Below, piece after piece: positions 40,441 to 49,000 of a stretch of DNA of 50,082 nt (position 1 is its first letter; each line of letters begins with the position of its first letter). Under the pieces are notes generated by a model. It saw nothing but the letters and a program-made list of their open reading frames with translations. It did not search any database and was not told the origin of the DNA. The translations under genes were made by a program, and so were the position numbers. The stretch is from contig JAFUWD010000050.1 in assembly GCA_017483645.1 (NCBI GenBank), positions 1 to 50,082 on the forward strand, given 5' to 3'. The stretch is from Muribaculaceae bacterium (lineage in GTDB: Bacteria > Bacteroidota > Bacteroidia > Bacteroidales > Muribaculaceae).

Positions 40441-42735
40441 ATGAAATCGATTCGTCTCTTATTCGTCATTGCATGGGCGGCCCTGTGCGGCTCGGTTGCG
40501 AGCCATGCCGCACACACCTTCGCCGTGGCCGACGGCTCGCTGATGCTCGACGGCAGGCCGTTTACGGTGCGGGCGGCCGAGTTGCACTATCCGCGCATTC
40601 CGCGCCCCTACTGGGAGCACCGCATCAAGATGTGCAAGTCGCTGGGCATGAACACCATCTGCCTCTATGTTTTTTGGAACTTGCACGAGCCCAAAGAAAG
40701 CCAATTCGACTTCACCGGCCAGAACGACGTGGCACACTTCTGCCGACTGGCCCAGAAGCATGGCATGTGGGTCATCGTCAGGCCAGGGCCCTATGTGTGC
40801 GCCGAATGGGAAATGGGCGGATTGCCCTGGTGGCTGCTCAAAAAACACGACATCGGCCTGCGGCAGCTCGACCCATATTTTATGGAACGCGTGCGCGCTT
40901 TTGAGCAACGTGTGGGCGAACAACTGGCGCCGCTCACCATCGACCGCGGAGGCCCCATCATCATGGTGCAGGTGGAAAATGAGTACGGCTCCTATGGAAC
41001 CGACAAGCCCTACGTGTCTCAAATTCGCGACATCATCCGCCAGGCGGGCTTCGACCGCGTGACGCTTTTTCAGTGTGACTGGTCCACCAACTTCGAGAAC
41101 AATGCTCTGCCCGATTTGCTATGGACCATGAACTTCGGCACGGGCTCTGACGTCGACGAGCAATTCAGGCGGCTGGGCGAGTTGCGGCCCACGGCCCCCA
41201 AGATGTGCTCGGAGTTTTGGAGCGGATGGTTCGACAAGTGGGGAGCACAGCATGAGACGCGGCCTGCCGACGACATGGTGGCGGGCATCGACCAGATGCT
41301 GCGACAGGGCATCTCGTTCTCTCTCTACATGACTCACGGAGGGACTTCCTTCAGCCACTGGGCCGGGGCCAACAGCCCGGGCTATGCCCCCGATGTGACA
41401 AGCTACGACTACGACGCCCCCATCAACGAGCAAGGACTGCCCACCCACAAGTACTGGCTGCTGCGGGATGTCATGCAGCACCACACCACATGCGCGCTTC
41501 CCGATGTCCCCGAGCCAGCCATGCCGATTATCAGCATTCCGGAATTCCGGCTCACAGAATATGCTCCGCTTGATGCTGGCATCACCAGCACAGTGAAATC
41601 CAGCCCGCTGCGCACCATGGAAGAATTGGACATGGGCTGGGGTTCTGTCGTTTACCGCACATCGTTGCCTGACATTGAAGAACCATCCACGCTCACCGTT
41701 GACCAGTGCCACGACTATGGCCGGGTTTTCATCGACAGCACACTGGTGGGTACCATCGACCGACGGCTTGGACAAAGCGCCGTCAACCTGCCGCCCTGCA
41801 AACAGGGAGCGCAGCTCACCATTCTGGTCGAGGGCATGGGACGCATCAACTTCGGGCGGGCCATTGCCGACCGCAAGGGCATTGCCGGCGGGGTGGGCAT
41901 CACACTGGCCAACGGGGACCACATTTCGCTCACCCGCTGGGACATCGGCCTTGTCCCCGATGATTACGAATGTGCCCTGAACGCATTGTCGAACGCCGAC
42001 AAAATCATCTCGTCAATGGGAACTGCAGGCTATTATCGCGGCTATTTCCACATTGACAGCGTGGGCGACACTTTTCTCAACACAGAGCATTTCGGCAAAG
42101 GGCAGGTCTATGTCAACGGCCATCCGCTGGGACGCTTCTGGAGCATCGGACCGCAACAAACACTGTACCTGCCCGGCTGCTGGCTGCAGAAAGGCCGCAA
42201 CGAAGTTATCGTGCTTGATGTGGCGGGCACCGGCCACCCCACCCTGCTTGGCCAGCTCACCCCTGAGCTTAATCGCCTGCGCACCGGCACGGGTCGCAGT
42301 CACGGCACCGGCCCCGAGGCCAGGCCGTCGATGCCCGCAGCTGTGGCACAGGGGGCGATAGCAGCCGGCTCGGGATGGCATCACGTGACGCTGCCTCAAG
42401 CTGCCGTGGGACGGTATCTGGCGGTAGAACTGACCTCCGACGATGGACATTGTGCATCGCTTGCCGAGATAACAGCCTATCACTCATCGAGCGATCGCAT
42501 AATGTCAGAGAACTGGGCCGTGCGCTACGTCAGCGGCGAAGATGCCTTGCATGGCAACCATACGGCCGACAAAGCCTTCGACTTGCAGGAATCCACTCAC
42601 TGGAGCTGTGCGCAAACCGACGCCACACCCCAACTCCTCGTCATCGACATGGGCATCAAGCAAACCATTGCTTCTGTGAACCTGTTGTTACCTCAAGGCC
42701 ACGCGGCACGCTATCGCCTTTTCGTCATCGAATGA
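40441..42735 (+). CDS. GH35 beta-galactosidase with C-terminal discoidin-like (F5/8 type C) domain
   Basis: A 764-residue exported glycosidase. The start at 40441 (MKSIRLL) gives a signal peptide (residues 1-22, ending ASHA). The GH35 barrel (about 30-340) has the acid/base motif QVENEYGSYG and the nucleophile motif CSEFWSGWFDKWG, with RPGPYVCAEWEMGGLPWWL, a family hallmark. Jelly-roll domains follow (VYVNGHPLGRFWSIGPQQTL), and the last 120 residues look like a discoidin-type carbohydrate-binding domain (HTADKAFDLQESTHWSC, SVNLLLPQ). It would release terminal beta-linked galactose from host or plant glycans in the periplasm or outside. It stands alone rather than in a polysaccharide-utilisation locus; no SusC/SusD pair is near. 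Confidence 0.92.
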   Translation: MKSIRLLFVIAWAALCGSVASHAAHTFAVADGSLMLDGRPFTVRAAELHYPRIPRPYWEHRIKMCKSLGMNTICLYVFWNLHEPKESQFDFTGQNDVAHFCRLAQKHGMWVIVRPGPYVCAEWEMGGLPWWLLKKHDIGLRQLDPYFMERVRAFEQRVGEQLAPLTIDRGGPIIMVQVENEYGSYGTDKPYVSQIRDIIRQAGFDRVTLFQCDWSTNFENNALPDLLWTMNFGTGSDVDEQFRRLGELRPTAPKMCSEFWSGWFDKWGAQHETRPADDMVAGIDQMLRQGISFSLYMTHGGTSFSHWAGANSPGYAPDVTSYDYDAPINEQGLPTHKYWLLRDVMQHHTTCALPDVPEPAMPIISIPEFRLTEYAPLDAGITSTVKSSPLRTMEELDMGWGSVVYRTSLPDIEEPSTLTVDQCHDYGRVFIDSTLVGTIDRRLGQSAVNLPPCKQGAQLTILVEGMGRINFGRAIADRKGIAGGVGITLANGDHISLTRWDIGLVPDDYECALNALSNADKIISSMGTAGYYRGYFHIDSVGDTFLNTEHFGKGQVYVNGHPLGRFWSIGPQQTLYLPGCWLQKGRNEVIVLDVAGTGHPTLLGQLTPELNRLRTGTGRSHGTGPEARPSMPAAVAQGAIAAGSGWHHVTLPQAAVGRYLAVELTSDDGHCASLAEITAYHSSSDRIMSENWAVRYVSGEDALHGNHTADKAFDLQESTHWSCAQTDATPQLLVIDMGIKQTIASVNLLLPQGHAARYRLFVIE

Positions 42736-42757
42736 CATACAGGGAGTGAAACAATCA

Positions 42758-42797
42758 GGCCCGGAAGTCAAGTTGACAACAACTTGCTTTCCGGGCC
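42758..42797. terminator. Bidirectional hairpin between the convergent beta-galactosidase and deacetylase genes
   Basis: GGCCCGGAA (42758-42766) with TTCCGGGCC (42789-42797), a 2-nt internal loop, then CAAGTTG/CAACTTG around an ACAA tetraloop. It is a strong fold between the two stop codons, without a clear T tract on either side. Confidence 0.65.
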
Positions 42798-42827
42798 CAA
42801 TGTTGCTTGAGGATTGCTTAAAACACT

Positions 42828-43673
42828 TTACTGTGCAGCTTTTTCAGCAGCAATTACATCATGCAAGGTCTTGAAGTCATAACCTTTGGCTCTCAGCGTG
42901 TCGATAATCTCGCCCAGATAGGTGTAAACGCGGTCAGCATCGGTACGGTCGGGATAATTCATGGCATGGATGAGCAAAATCACACCATTCATGCTGTGCT
43001 CTTTTTCGTACTGCCAGATGTTGTCCATAATTTCCTTGGCCGACACATAATTCTTGGCACCGGGAGATGTCCAGTCCATGCCCGTGAGGAAACCGCCTGT
43101 GGGATTAAGCAGATGGTAACCCAGGTTGCGCATGGCGTCGGCTGTTTCCTTGTTATAGTTCTCATAGGGAGGAATCATCCAGTAGTATTGCTCCTTGGTC
43201 AGGCCCAGAGCATTGAGGCGCTCTTCCATTTGAGCAAAGTCAACGGCAATCGAGTCGGCTCCCACCAAGGTTTTCGACGGGTCGGCCTCGTCGCAAAGCA
43301 TCAGGTGGTTCATTGAGTGTGCCGACAGGTAATGTCCCTCATCAATGATGCGGCGCAACGGAGCCTGATATTTCTCTTGCAAGAAGCAAACACCCGTGGG
43401 GAAGAACGAACCTTTCACACCTTTGGCTTTCAAAGTGTCGAGCACCGGCACCACACCATCGAAATTCTCAAATCGTCCACTGTCGTTAGCGCTGTAATGG
43501 GCTGTAAAAACCAGGTAAACGGTTTTCTCATCAGGATTGAAGTTACGCACCACACCGCAATCGTCGGTTTGGAAGTTAAGGGTCACAACAGAGTTACCAC
43601 CCTGCTTGCAGGCTGTCAGCGCCAGGCACATCAAGGCTGCCATCGTCAAGAAATGCTGAAGTTGTTTCATCAT
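42828..43673 (-). CDS. Polysaccharide deacetylase-like (NodB fold) lipoprotein
   Basis: A 281-residue lipoprotein with lipobox LALTACKQG (Cys22). The NodB-like body keeps the second motif LSAHSMNH (His-x-x-x-His zinc ligands) and a third-motif-like WMIPPYENYN, plus GVKGSFFPTGVCF and GVILLIHAMN. The first motif, usually TFDDG, is replaced by VYLVFTAHYSANDSG, so the usual catalytic Asp is not at its normal place; a divergent subfamily of Bacteroidota reads similarly. It might remove acetyl or related groups from an envelope polysaccharide, or be inactive. It lies 29 nt downstream of tamL on the same strand and is probably cotranscribed with tamB-tamL. MKQLQH at 43670 is an alternative start. 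Confidence 0.82.
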   Translation of the reverse strand: MMKQLQHFLTMAALMCLALTACKQGGNSVVTLNFQTDDCGVVRNFNPDEKTVYLVFTAHYSANDSGRFENFDGVVPVLDTLKAKGVKGSFFPTGVCFLQEKYQAPLRRIIDEGHYLSAHSMNHLMLCDEADPSKTLVGADSIAVDFAQMEERLNALGLTKEQYYWMIPPYENYNKETADAMRNLGYHLLNPTGGFLTGMDWTSPGAKNYVSAKEIMDNIWQYEKEHSMNGVILLIHAMNYPDRTDADRVYTYLGEIIDTLRAKGYDFKTLHDVIAAEKAAQ

Positions 43674-43702
43674 TTTGAATATTTAGAGGTTAATAAATTG
43701 GT

Positions 43703-46009
43703 TTAGAATGGATAACCGATAGCCAGGTGAAACGCCAAGCTATCCTTGAAACGGGGCAGATTGAAATAACCGCTCTTTCCAGTGTCGTAGGGAGCATGAA
43801 GACCGATACCCAAGTCGGCACGCACCACCAGCATATTCATATCGAAACGGATGCCAAATCCAGTGCCCAGCGCCAACTCCTTGAAGAAATTGCCTATGGT
43901 ACCGCCCGGGCGGAAGTCGTCGGCTTTGAGCAGCCACACGTTACCGGCATCTACAAACACCGCGCCCTTGAAATAACCAATGATGGGGAAACGATACTCC
44001 CAGTTGGTCTCAAATTTAAAGGTACCCGTTTGGTCGTAATAGTCGTAGACCGATTTCACCTCAGGGTGATAACGGCCGGGACCGATTGTGCGTACAGCAA
44101 ATCCGCGCACCGAGTTGGCTCCGCCTATGTAGAATTGCTCGCGATAAGGCACCTCGCTCACGTTGCCATAGGCATGTGCTGCCCCCACATAAACACGCCC
44201 CACCAATTTGTTGTTTTCCGACAAAGAGTTCGTCCACACCAGCTGTGTCTCGGCTTTGACAAATTGCGAGAAAGGTGTGCCCAGCATCTTCTTCTCACCC
44301 TTGCTGCCACACATGGCCCACAAGCCGGCAAAGATGTTGCCGGCCTCAATCACTGTGGAGCGCCAAGTGATGTGGTTTCGACCGAAATCATTGTCGTAGG
44401 TGTAGCTGTAGCGCATCTCGGGGATGAATATATTGGCGAAACTTTGAGCGATGGCGGGGTTTGCCGCCATGGCCGAGTCGAAGGCCTCCGTTCGGCTCAA
44501 CACTTTGTTATAAGTCAGCTTGAATGGGGTGAACTCATTGAGCGAATGACGGTTGGCGTGCCACTCCCACGACATGCCTGCACCCATTTGCAGCAACTTG
44601 AAATAGTTTGGACGATTCATGATGTCGGCTTTCATATTGAATCGAGTCCAATTCTGATAGCGACGGCTGCGGTCTACAAAGCGGGGCGCCAGCAGCCGCG
44701 GCAGAGCCAGGCTGAATTCGGCACCAAACTCATAGGAGTTGAAGTCGTTGCTCTTGTATCCGCCTCCTTTTCCCGTTTGCCATTCATAAGACGCCATGAG
44801 GTTGGCGCTGAATCGCTCACCGCCACCAAACACATTTTTATGGGTCAGCCCAAGTTCAAGGCCGGGGCCGATGAAACTGTTGCTCTTGCTGGTGCCTTGC
44901 ACTTCGAGTTTCACTTCCCACGGTTTGTCGAGAATGCAGTTCACATCCAAATCAAGCAGGCCGTCACCTGAGGGTGTGATGCTGTCGAGTGTGGTCACAC
45001 GCATATCAATATTGCTGAAAATCCCCAGCCGCGACAACATCAGCTGCGTGCGGTCCATGCTGTTGACACGGAAAGGCCTTCCCGGACGGCCTTGAATATT
45101 GCTTGGCACCACGCGGTTGCGCACCCGCACCGGTTCCAGCTTCACCAGCGTGCATCGGGGCATCTCTATGGTGTCGGGGGTGCCGATGCCGCTATTGTTG
45201 GCCACCGTGGCTGTGACTCGGTTCAGCAGATAACGCACCTCGGCCTGGTTGGGAATATCCTGTGCCTTGGTGAGCCGCAGGTCAATGACGCCTTGCTCGC
45301 GCACGCTGTCGGCCAAATATTGGATATACTCAGGACGGTAATAATAGTAGCCACGGTTGCGCAGTGTGTTGGTGATGTCAACACGCACAGCGTTCAGTGA
45401 GTCAAGGCTGTAGCGACTGCCGGGACGCAGATAGGTGTTTCGGCGCGCCAGCGAATCTATCAGTCGGTCCACTTCTGAATTGCGCTCCAAATATTCCACC
45501 CTGCCTATCCGATAGGGTTCGGCCAGAGTCACATCGTAGGTGATGCTTGCCTTTTTGGGATTTGACTTGCTGTAATTCAGTGTATAATCGGCGCTCGATG
45601 TGAAATAGCCGTTGTTGCGCAGCAAGGTGTTAATCATGTCGACGCGTGTATCGGGGTTCACGCGGCTGATGAGCACAGGGCGTGCCACCAGATGCTTGTA
45701 GAGCCAGCCTTTGAACCCTTTGGAGTCAGGATCCCAATGATTATACACCCACAACCCCACGGGGAACGGCGTGCGATAATAAGGAGAATACAGCGGATTA
45801 TTGGGCTTGACGTTGATGGCCTCAAAAATCTGTTTTTTCAACCCATCGTCCACCTTCAAAGTATCGGGCTTGTGATAGGCCAGTTTTTTCACACCGGTAT
45901 ACAGCACATCACGCTCCCCCAGACGGCTGGTGGTGGAACAGGAGGTGACCAGCAGCAGTATGACCGCGGCGACACACAGGACAATATGGCTGAGGTGATG
46001 ATGCTTCAT
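43703..46009 (-). CDS. tamL: TamL, Omp85-family outer-membrane lipoprotein
   Basis: A 768-residue BamA/TamA-type barrel protein. ATG at 46009 (MKHHHLSH) gives a lipoprotein signal with lipobox LLVTSCSTT; ATGs at 46021 and 46033 are in frame and would overlap the tamB stop. Residues about 50-330 hold POTRA-like domains (YRIGRVEYLERNSEVDRLID, PLYSPYYRTPFPVG), the rest is the barrel (FIGPGLELGLTHKNVFGGGE, GGANSVRGFAVRTIGPGR, the Omp85 lid-motif VRGF). TamL is the lipidated TamA-type partner of TamB in Bacteroidota, acting in outer-membrane assembly or lipid transport. It begins 2 nt after the tamB stop, so the pair is a tight unit. Confidence 0.88.
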   Translation of the reverse strand: MKHHHLSHIVLCVAAVILLLVTSCSTTSRLGERDVLYTGVKKLAYHKPDTLKVDDGLKKQIFEAINVKPNNPLYSPYYRTPFPVGLWVYNHWDPDSKGFKGWLYKHLVARPVLISRVNPDTRVDMINTLLRNNGYFTSSADYTLNYSKSNPKKASITYDVTLAEPYRIGRVEYLERNSEVDRLIDSLARRNTYLRPGSRYSLDSLNAVRVDITNTLRNRGYYYYRPEYIQYLADSVREQGVIDLRLTKAQDIPNQAEVRYLLNRVTATVANNSGIGTPDTIEMPRCTLVKLEPVRVRNRVVPSNIQGRPGRPFRVNSMDRTQLMLSRLGIFSNIDMRVTTLDSITPSGDGLLDLDVNCILDKPWEVKLEVQGTSKSNSFIGPGLELGLTHKNVFGGGERFSANLMASYEWQTGKGGGYKSNDFNSYEFGAEFSLALPRLLAPRFVDRSRRYQNWTRFNMKADIMNRPNYFKLLQMGAGMSWEWHANRHSLNEFTPFKLTYNKVLSRTEAFDSAMAANPAIAQSFANIFIPEMRYSYTYDNDFGRNHITWRSTVIEAGNIFAGLWAMCGSKGEKKMLGTPFSQFVKAETQLVWTNSLSENNKLVGRVYVGAAHAYGNVSEVPYREQFYIGGANSVRGFAVRTIGPGRYHPEVKSVYDYYDQTGTFKFETNWEYRFPIIGYFKGAVFVDAGNVWLLKADDFRPGGTIGNFFKELALGTGFGIRFDMNMLVVRADLGIGLHAPYDTGKSGYFNLPRFKDSLAFHLAIGYPF

Positions 46010-46010
46010 T

Positions 46011-49000
46011 CTATTGGTCATCGTTTTCGTCATCTTTACGGTTCATAAGCGGAGGGGTGGCAACGGTACTGTCGGGCTGTTGCTCTTTGGCGGCCGCTAT
46101 GGCATCCTCGGCGTCTTTCTGGGCTTGTCGCAGAGCTTTGTTCACAGCCTCTATCGAATCTTGCTGGGCCGTTTGTTGCGGGCGGCGGCGGTGGAAGAAG
46201 TCGGCCAGCGAGCCCACTTTGTGCTTCATCACGAAACCAATACCGGTTTCGGTCACCTGGCCTTCGAGAATGCTCTCGAAGCCAGTGTGGCGGAACAGGC
46301 GCAGATAGCGTGAACCGGCATCATTGAGCTTGTACTCGAAGGAGATGTCACTGATGAGGTTCTGGCCGAAATTCTCCTCGGCAGTGGCATCGGTGCTGTA
46401 TTCACCGCCCACCACAATCTTGAAGCGGTCGTTGAACAGGGTCTTGGCAAGGCGGTAGGAATAGCTGGTCTGGGTGCCGCTGCTGCGTGTACCTTCATAC
46501 TGGTTGATGCCGAAGGTCAAGTCTATACCCTTCAAACTCTTGGCCGCCCAACTGTTGAGCTGACCCTGCAAGAATGAGAACAACGCCGAGCTGGCAGTGA
46601 GGTTGCTCATATTGGTGCCCGTGCCCGAATAGGTGTTGTACAACAGCAGGTTGATGGCCGATTGGGAACGCTGCACGTCGCTCATCGACTGCAATTCGTT
46701 CTCCACGGTCATGTCATTCTCGCTGCTCAGGTCAAATTCCAAGTTGATATTGCTCAGTGTGCCACCCACATTGGCGGTGATAAGGAAATCGACCAGTCGT
46801 GAACCGTCATCGCCCGACACACTGGTCCGCACACGCTCGGTACCGGAGAGATTGAGCTGCGGATTCATCATGTCGCCGGTCCACACAATGGTGCCACCGC
46901 TGGCAATGTCGAAATTTTTCTGAGAAATGAGCGGCGGTGAATAGCGAACGTTGCCACTCTCTACGGTATATGTTCCGTTCAGGCTGCTCTTGCCTGCAAA
47001 GTCAAGTGAATACTTCAGTTTTCCGCTGCCGTCAATCACCGCGCGGTCCAAGCCGTCCTCCGACAGGTAGGCGTTGATGTGCGCGCCGGGCTGGATGTCG
47101 ATATTGGCCAGGATGGACGTGGCCAAACTCTGGCCGGCAGCCGTACGCAGCACAGCACCGGTGTCGGTCGAGTCATTGAAGTTGACAAACGTCACCATGT
47201 CCTCGTCGACCTGAGAGGTGAGCTTCGACACGTCGTCCTTGAGCACATAGGTGATATTGGACCCACTGAGCAGCGACACGTCGGCACGCACGTTCATGGT
47301 GTTGTTACGGCTGATTACCGAAGCGTCAAGATCGGCAAAGGCTTTGCCGAAGATTTCACTGTAACGCTTCTGTTCTGTACCGATAAACTGCACATTCCGA
47401 CCGCGCATGCGCAGGTCGATGAGTGGTGTGCTCATGTCTTTCAGGTTCACCGAGCCGTTCACCGTCACAGGATTTTCATTTAATCCGTAGATTTTGTAAC
47501 CATCAAAGTTGATGACGTTGTTTTTCACGGGAATGGCCTCTTCCGAGAGGAGAAGTTCACTGCCATAGCGAGGCAGGCGAATACTGGCTGAATCACCAAC
47601 CACATAACCGTTGACAATGGGATTGTCCATCGTACCCCCGATTTTCAGTTCGCCATCGGCATAGCCACGAAGCCTGATGAGGTTGCCGGGGATGAAAGCC
47701 GAAGCTTTGCGCAACGGGAAACGGTCGAGATTAAGGGTCAAGTTCAGCGGACTCTTCGAGGTGCTGTCGTTGAGCGCGCCATAGGCCACCGCCACGCGCG
47801 AGCCGTCCATCAAGAGGTCGGCATTGACACGCGTGCTCACTGTGGCCGGATCGATGGTATAGTTGGCCAAAAGCTTCAAATCGCCCTCACGATGGCCGTC
47901 GTATACAAAGTTCTTAACCTCGGCTTCTCCCTTACCTTCCATATTTTTGCCATCGAACGACAAATCAAAGTCGGCATTCATAGTTCCGCTCATCGACTTG
48001 AGCGATGGCACAATATTGGTCCACTCCTCTATGTGCAGGTTGGCCACATCCACATATATGTCCTCGCGCGTGGCGCCTGCAGCGCGGTCGGTACGCAGCG
48101 CCACTTTGCTCTCGCCGCTCGCCAGCGACAGGTCGGCATCGAGCATGCGGTTTTTATAGTTGTAATTGATGAAGTTGCCGTCGTTCACACTCCACTTGCG
48201 ATAACCCACAATGGGCTCCGATGGGAACAAGCGCACGTTGACGGCGGTATCGGTGAGCGTGGCGTTGGCACCCAAGCGATAGCCCATCTCTTTGTCAATA
48301 TTTTGCTGAGTTAACAAGAAGTCGAGCACCGACCCCTTCACCCCACCTTTGACGGTGACCTGCGCCCAGTCGTCGAGCGTGCCCCGACGGTTGCCCATGT
48401 GGCCCTCGAATGCCAGATACTTGTTCCATTCGCTGGCTTTCAGCGTCAGGGTGTCGATATTGGTTTGACCCACACTGATGGAGTGGGCCCAGCCATCAAT
48501 GAAGATGTTGCTGTCGTTGCGCATGTCGAGTTGCATCTCACGGAAGTCTACCTCGTACTGCTCCAAATAACGCTGCACCAGTCCGTCACGGCCCATCTGC
48601 GCATGCATCGTGAAGGGCGGGAGGGCTTGCTTAAGGGTGTCGATATTCAGCGAGCGGGAATCGTACTGTGACTGGGCGATGGCACCCGCTTCCTTGAAGC
48701 GTCGGCTCAAGGCATCAATGCCTAATGGAGCGTCAAAGCGCAAGTGGTTGTCCTCGTTGTCAAGTGTGAAATGGGTGGTGTCGGCATTTGCTGTGAATTC
48801 GGCGCGGGCCTCTTCGGCCACTAAATGCGAATTGTTCAGGTGCCAGTCAATATCGGTAAGGTTCAGGTCCACATCGTAGTCCTGGGTACGGGGATTGATT
48901 GAACCCGAAGCGGCAAAGCGTCCTTTTCCGGCACATACGCCATTGTACATTCCCAAAGCTTGCAAGTCAAGGTCCTTGATACGGCCTTGCGCATCAAATG

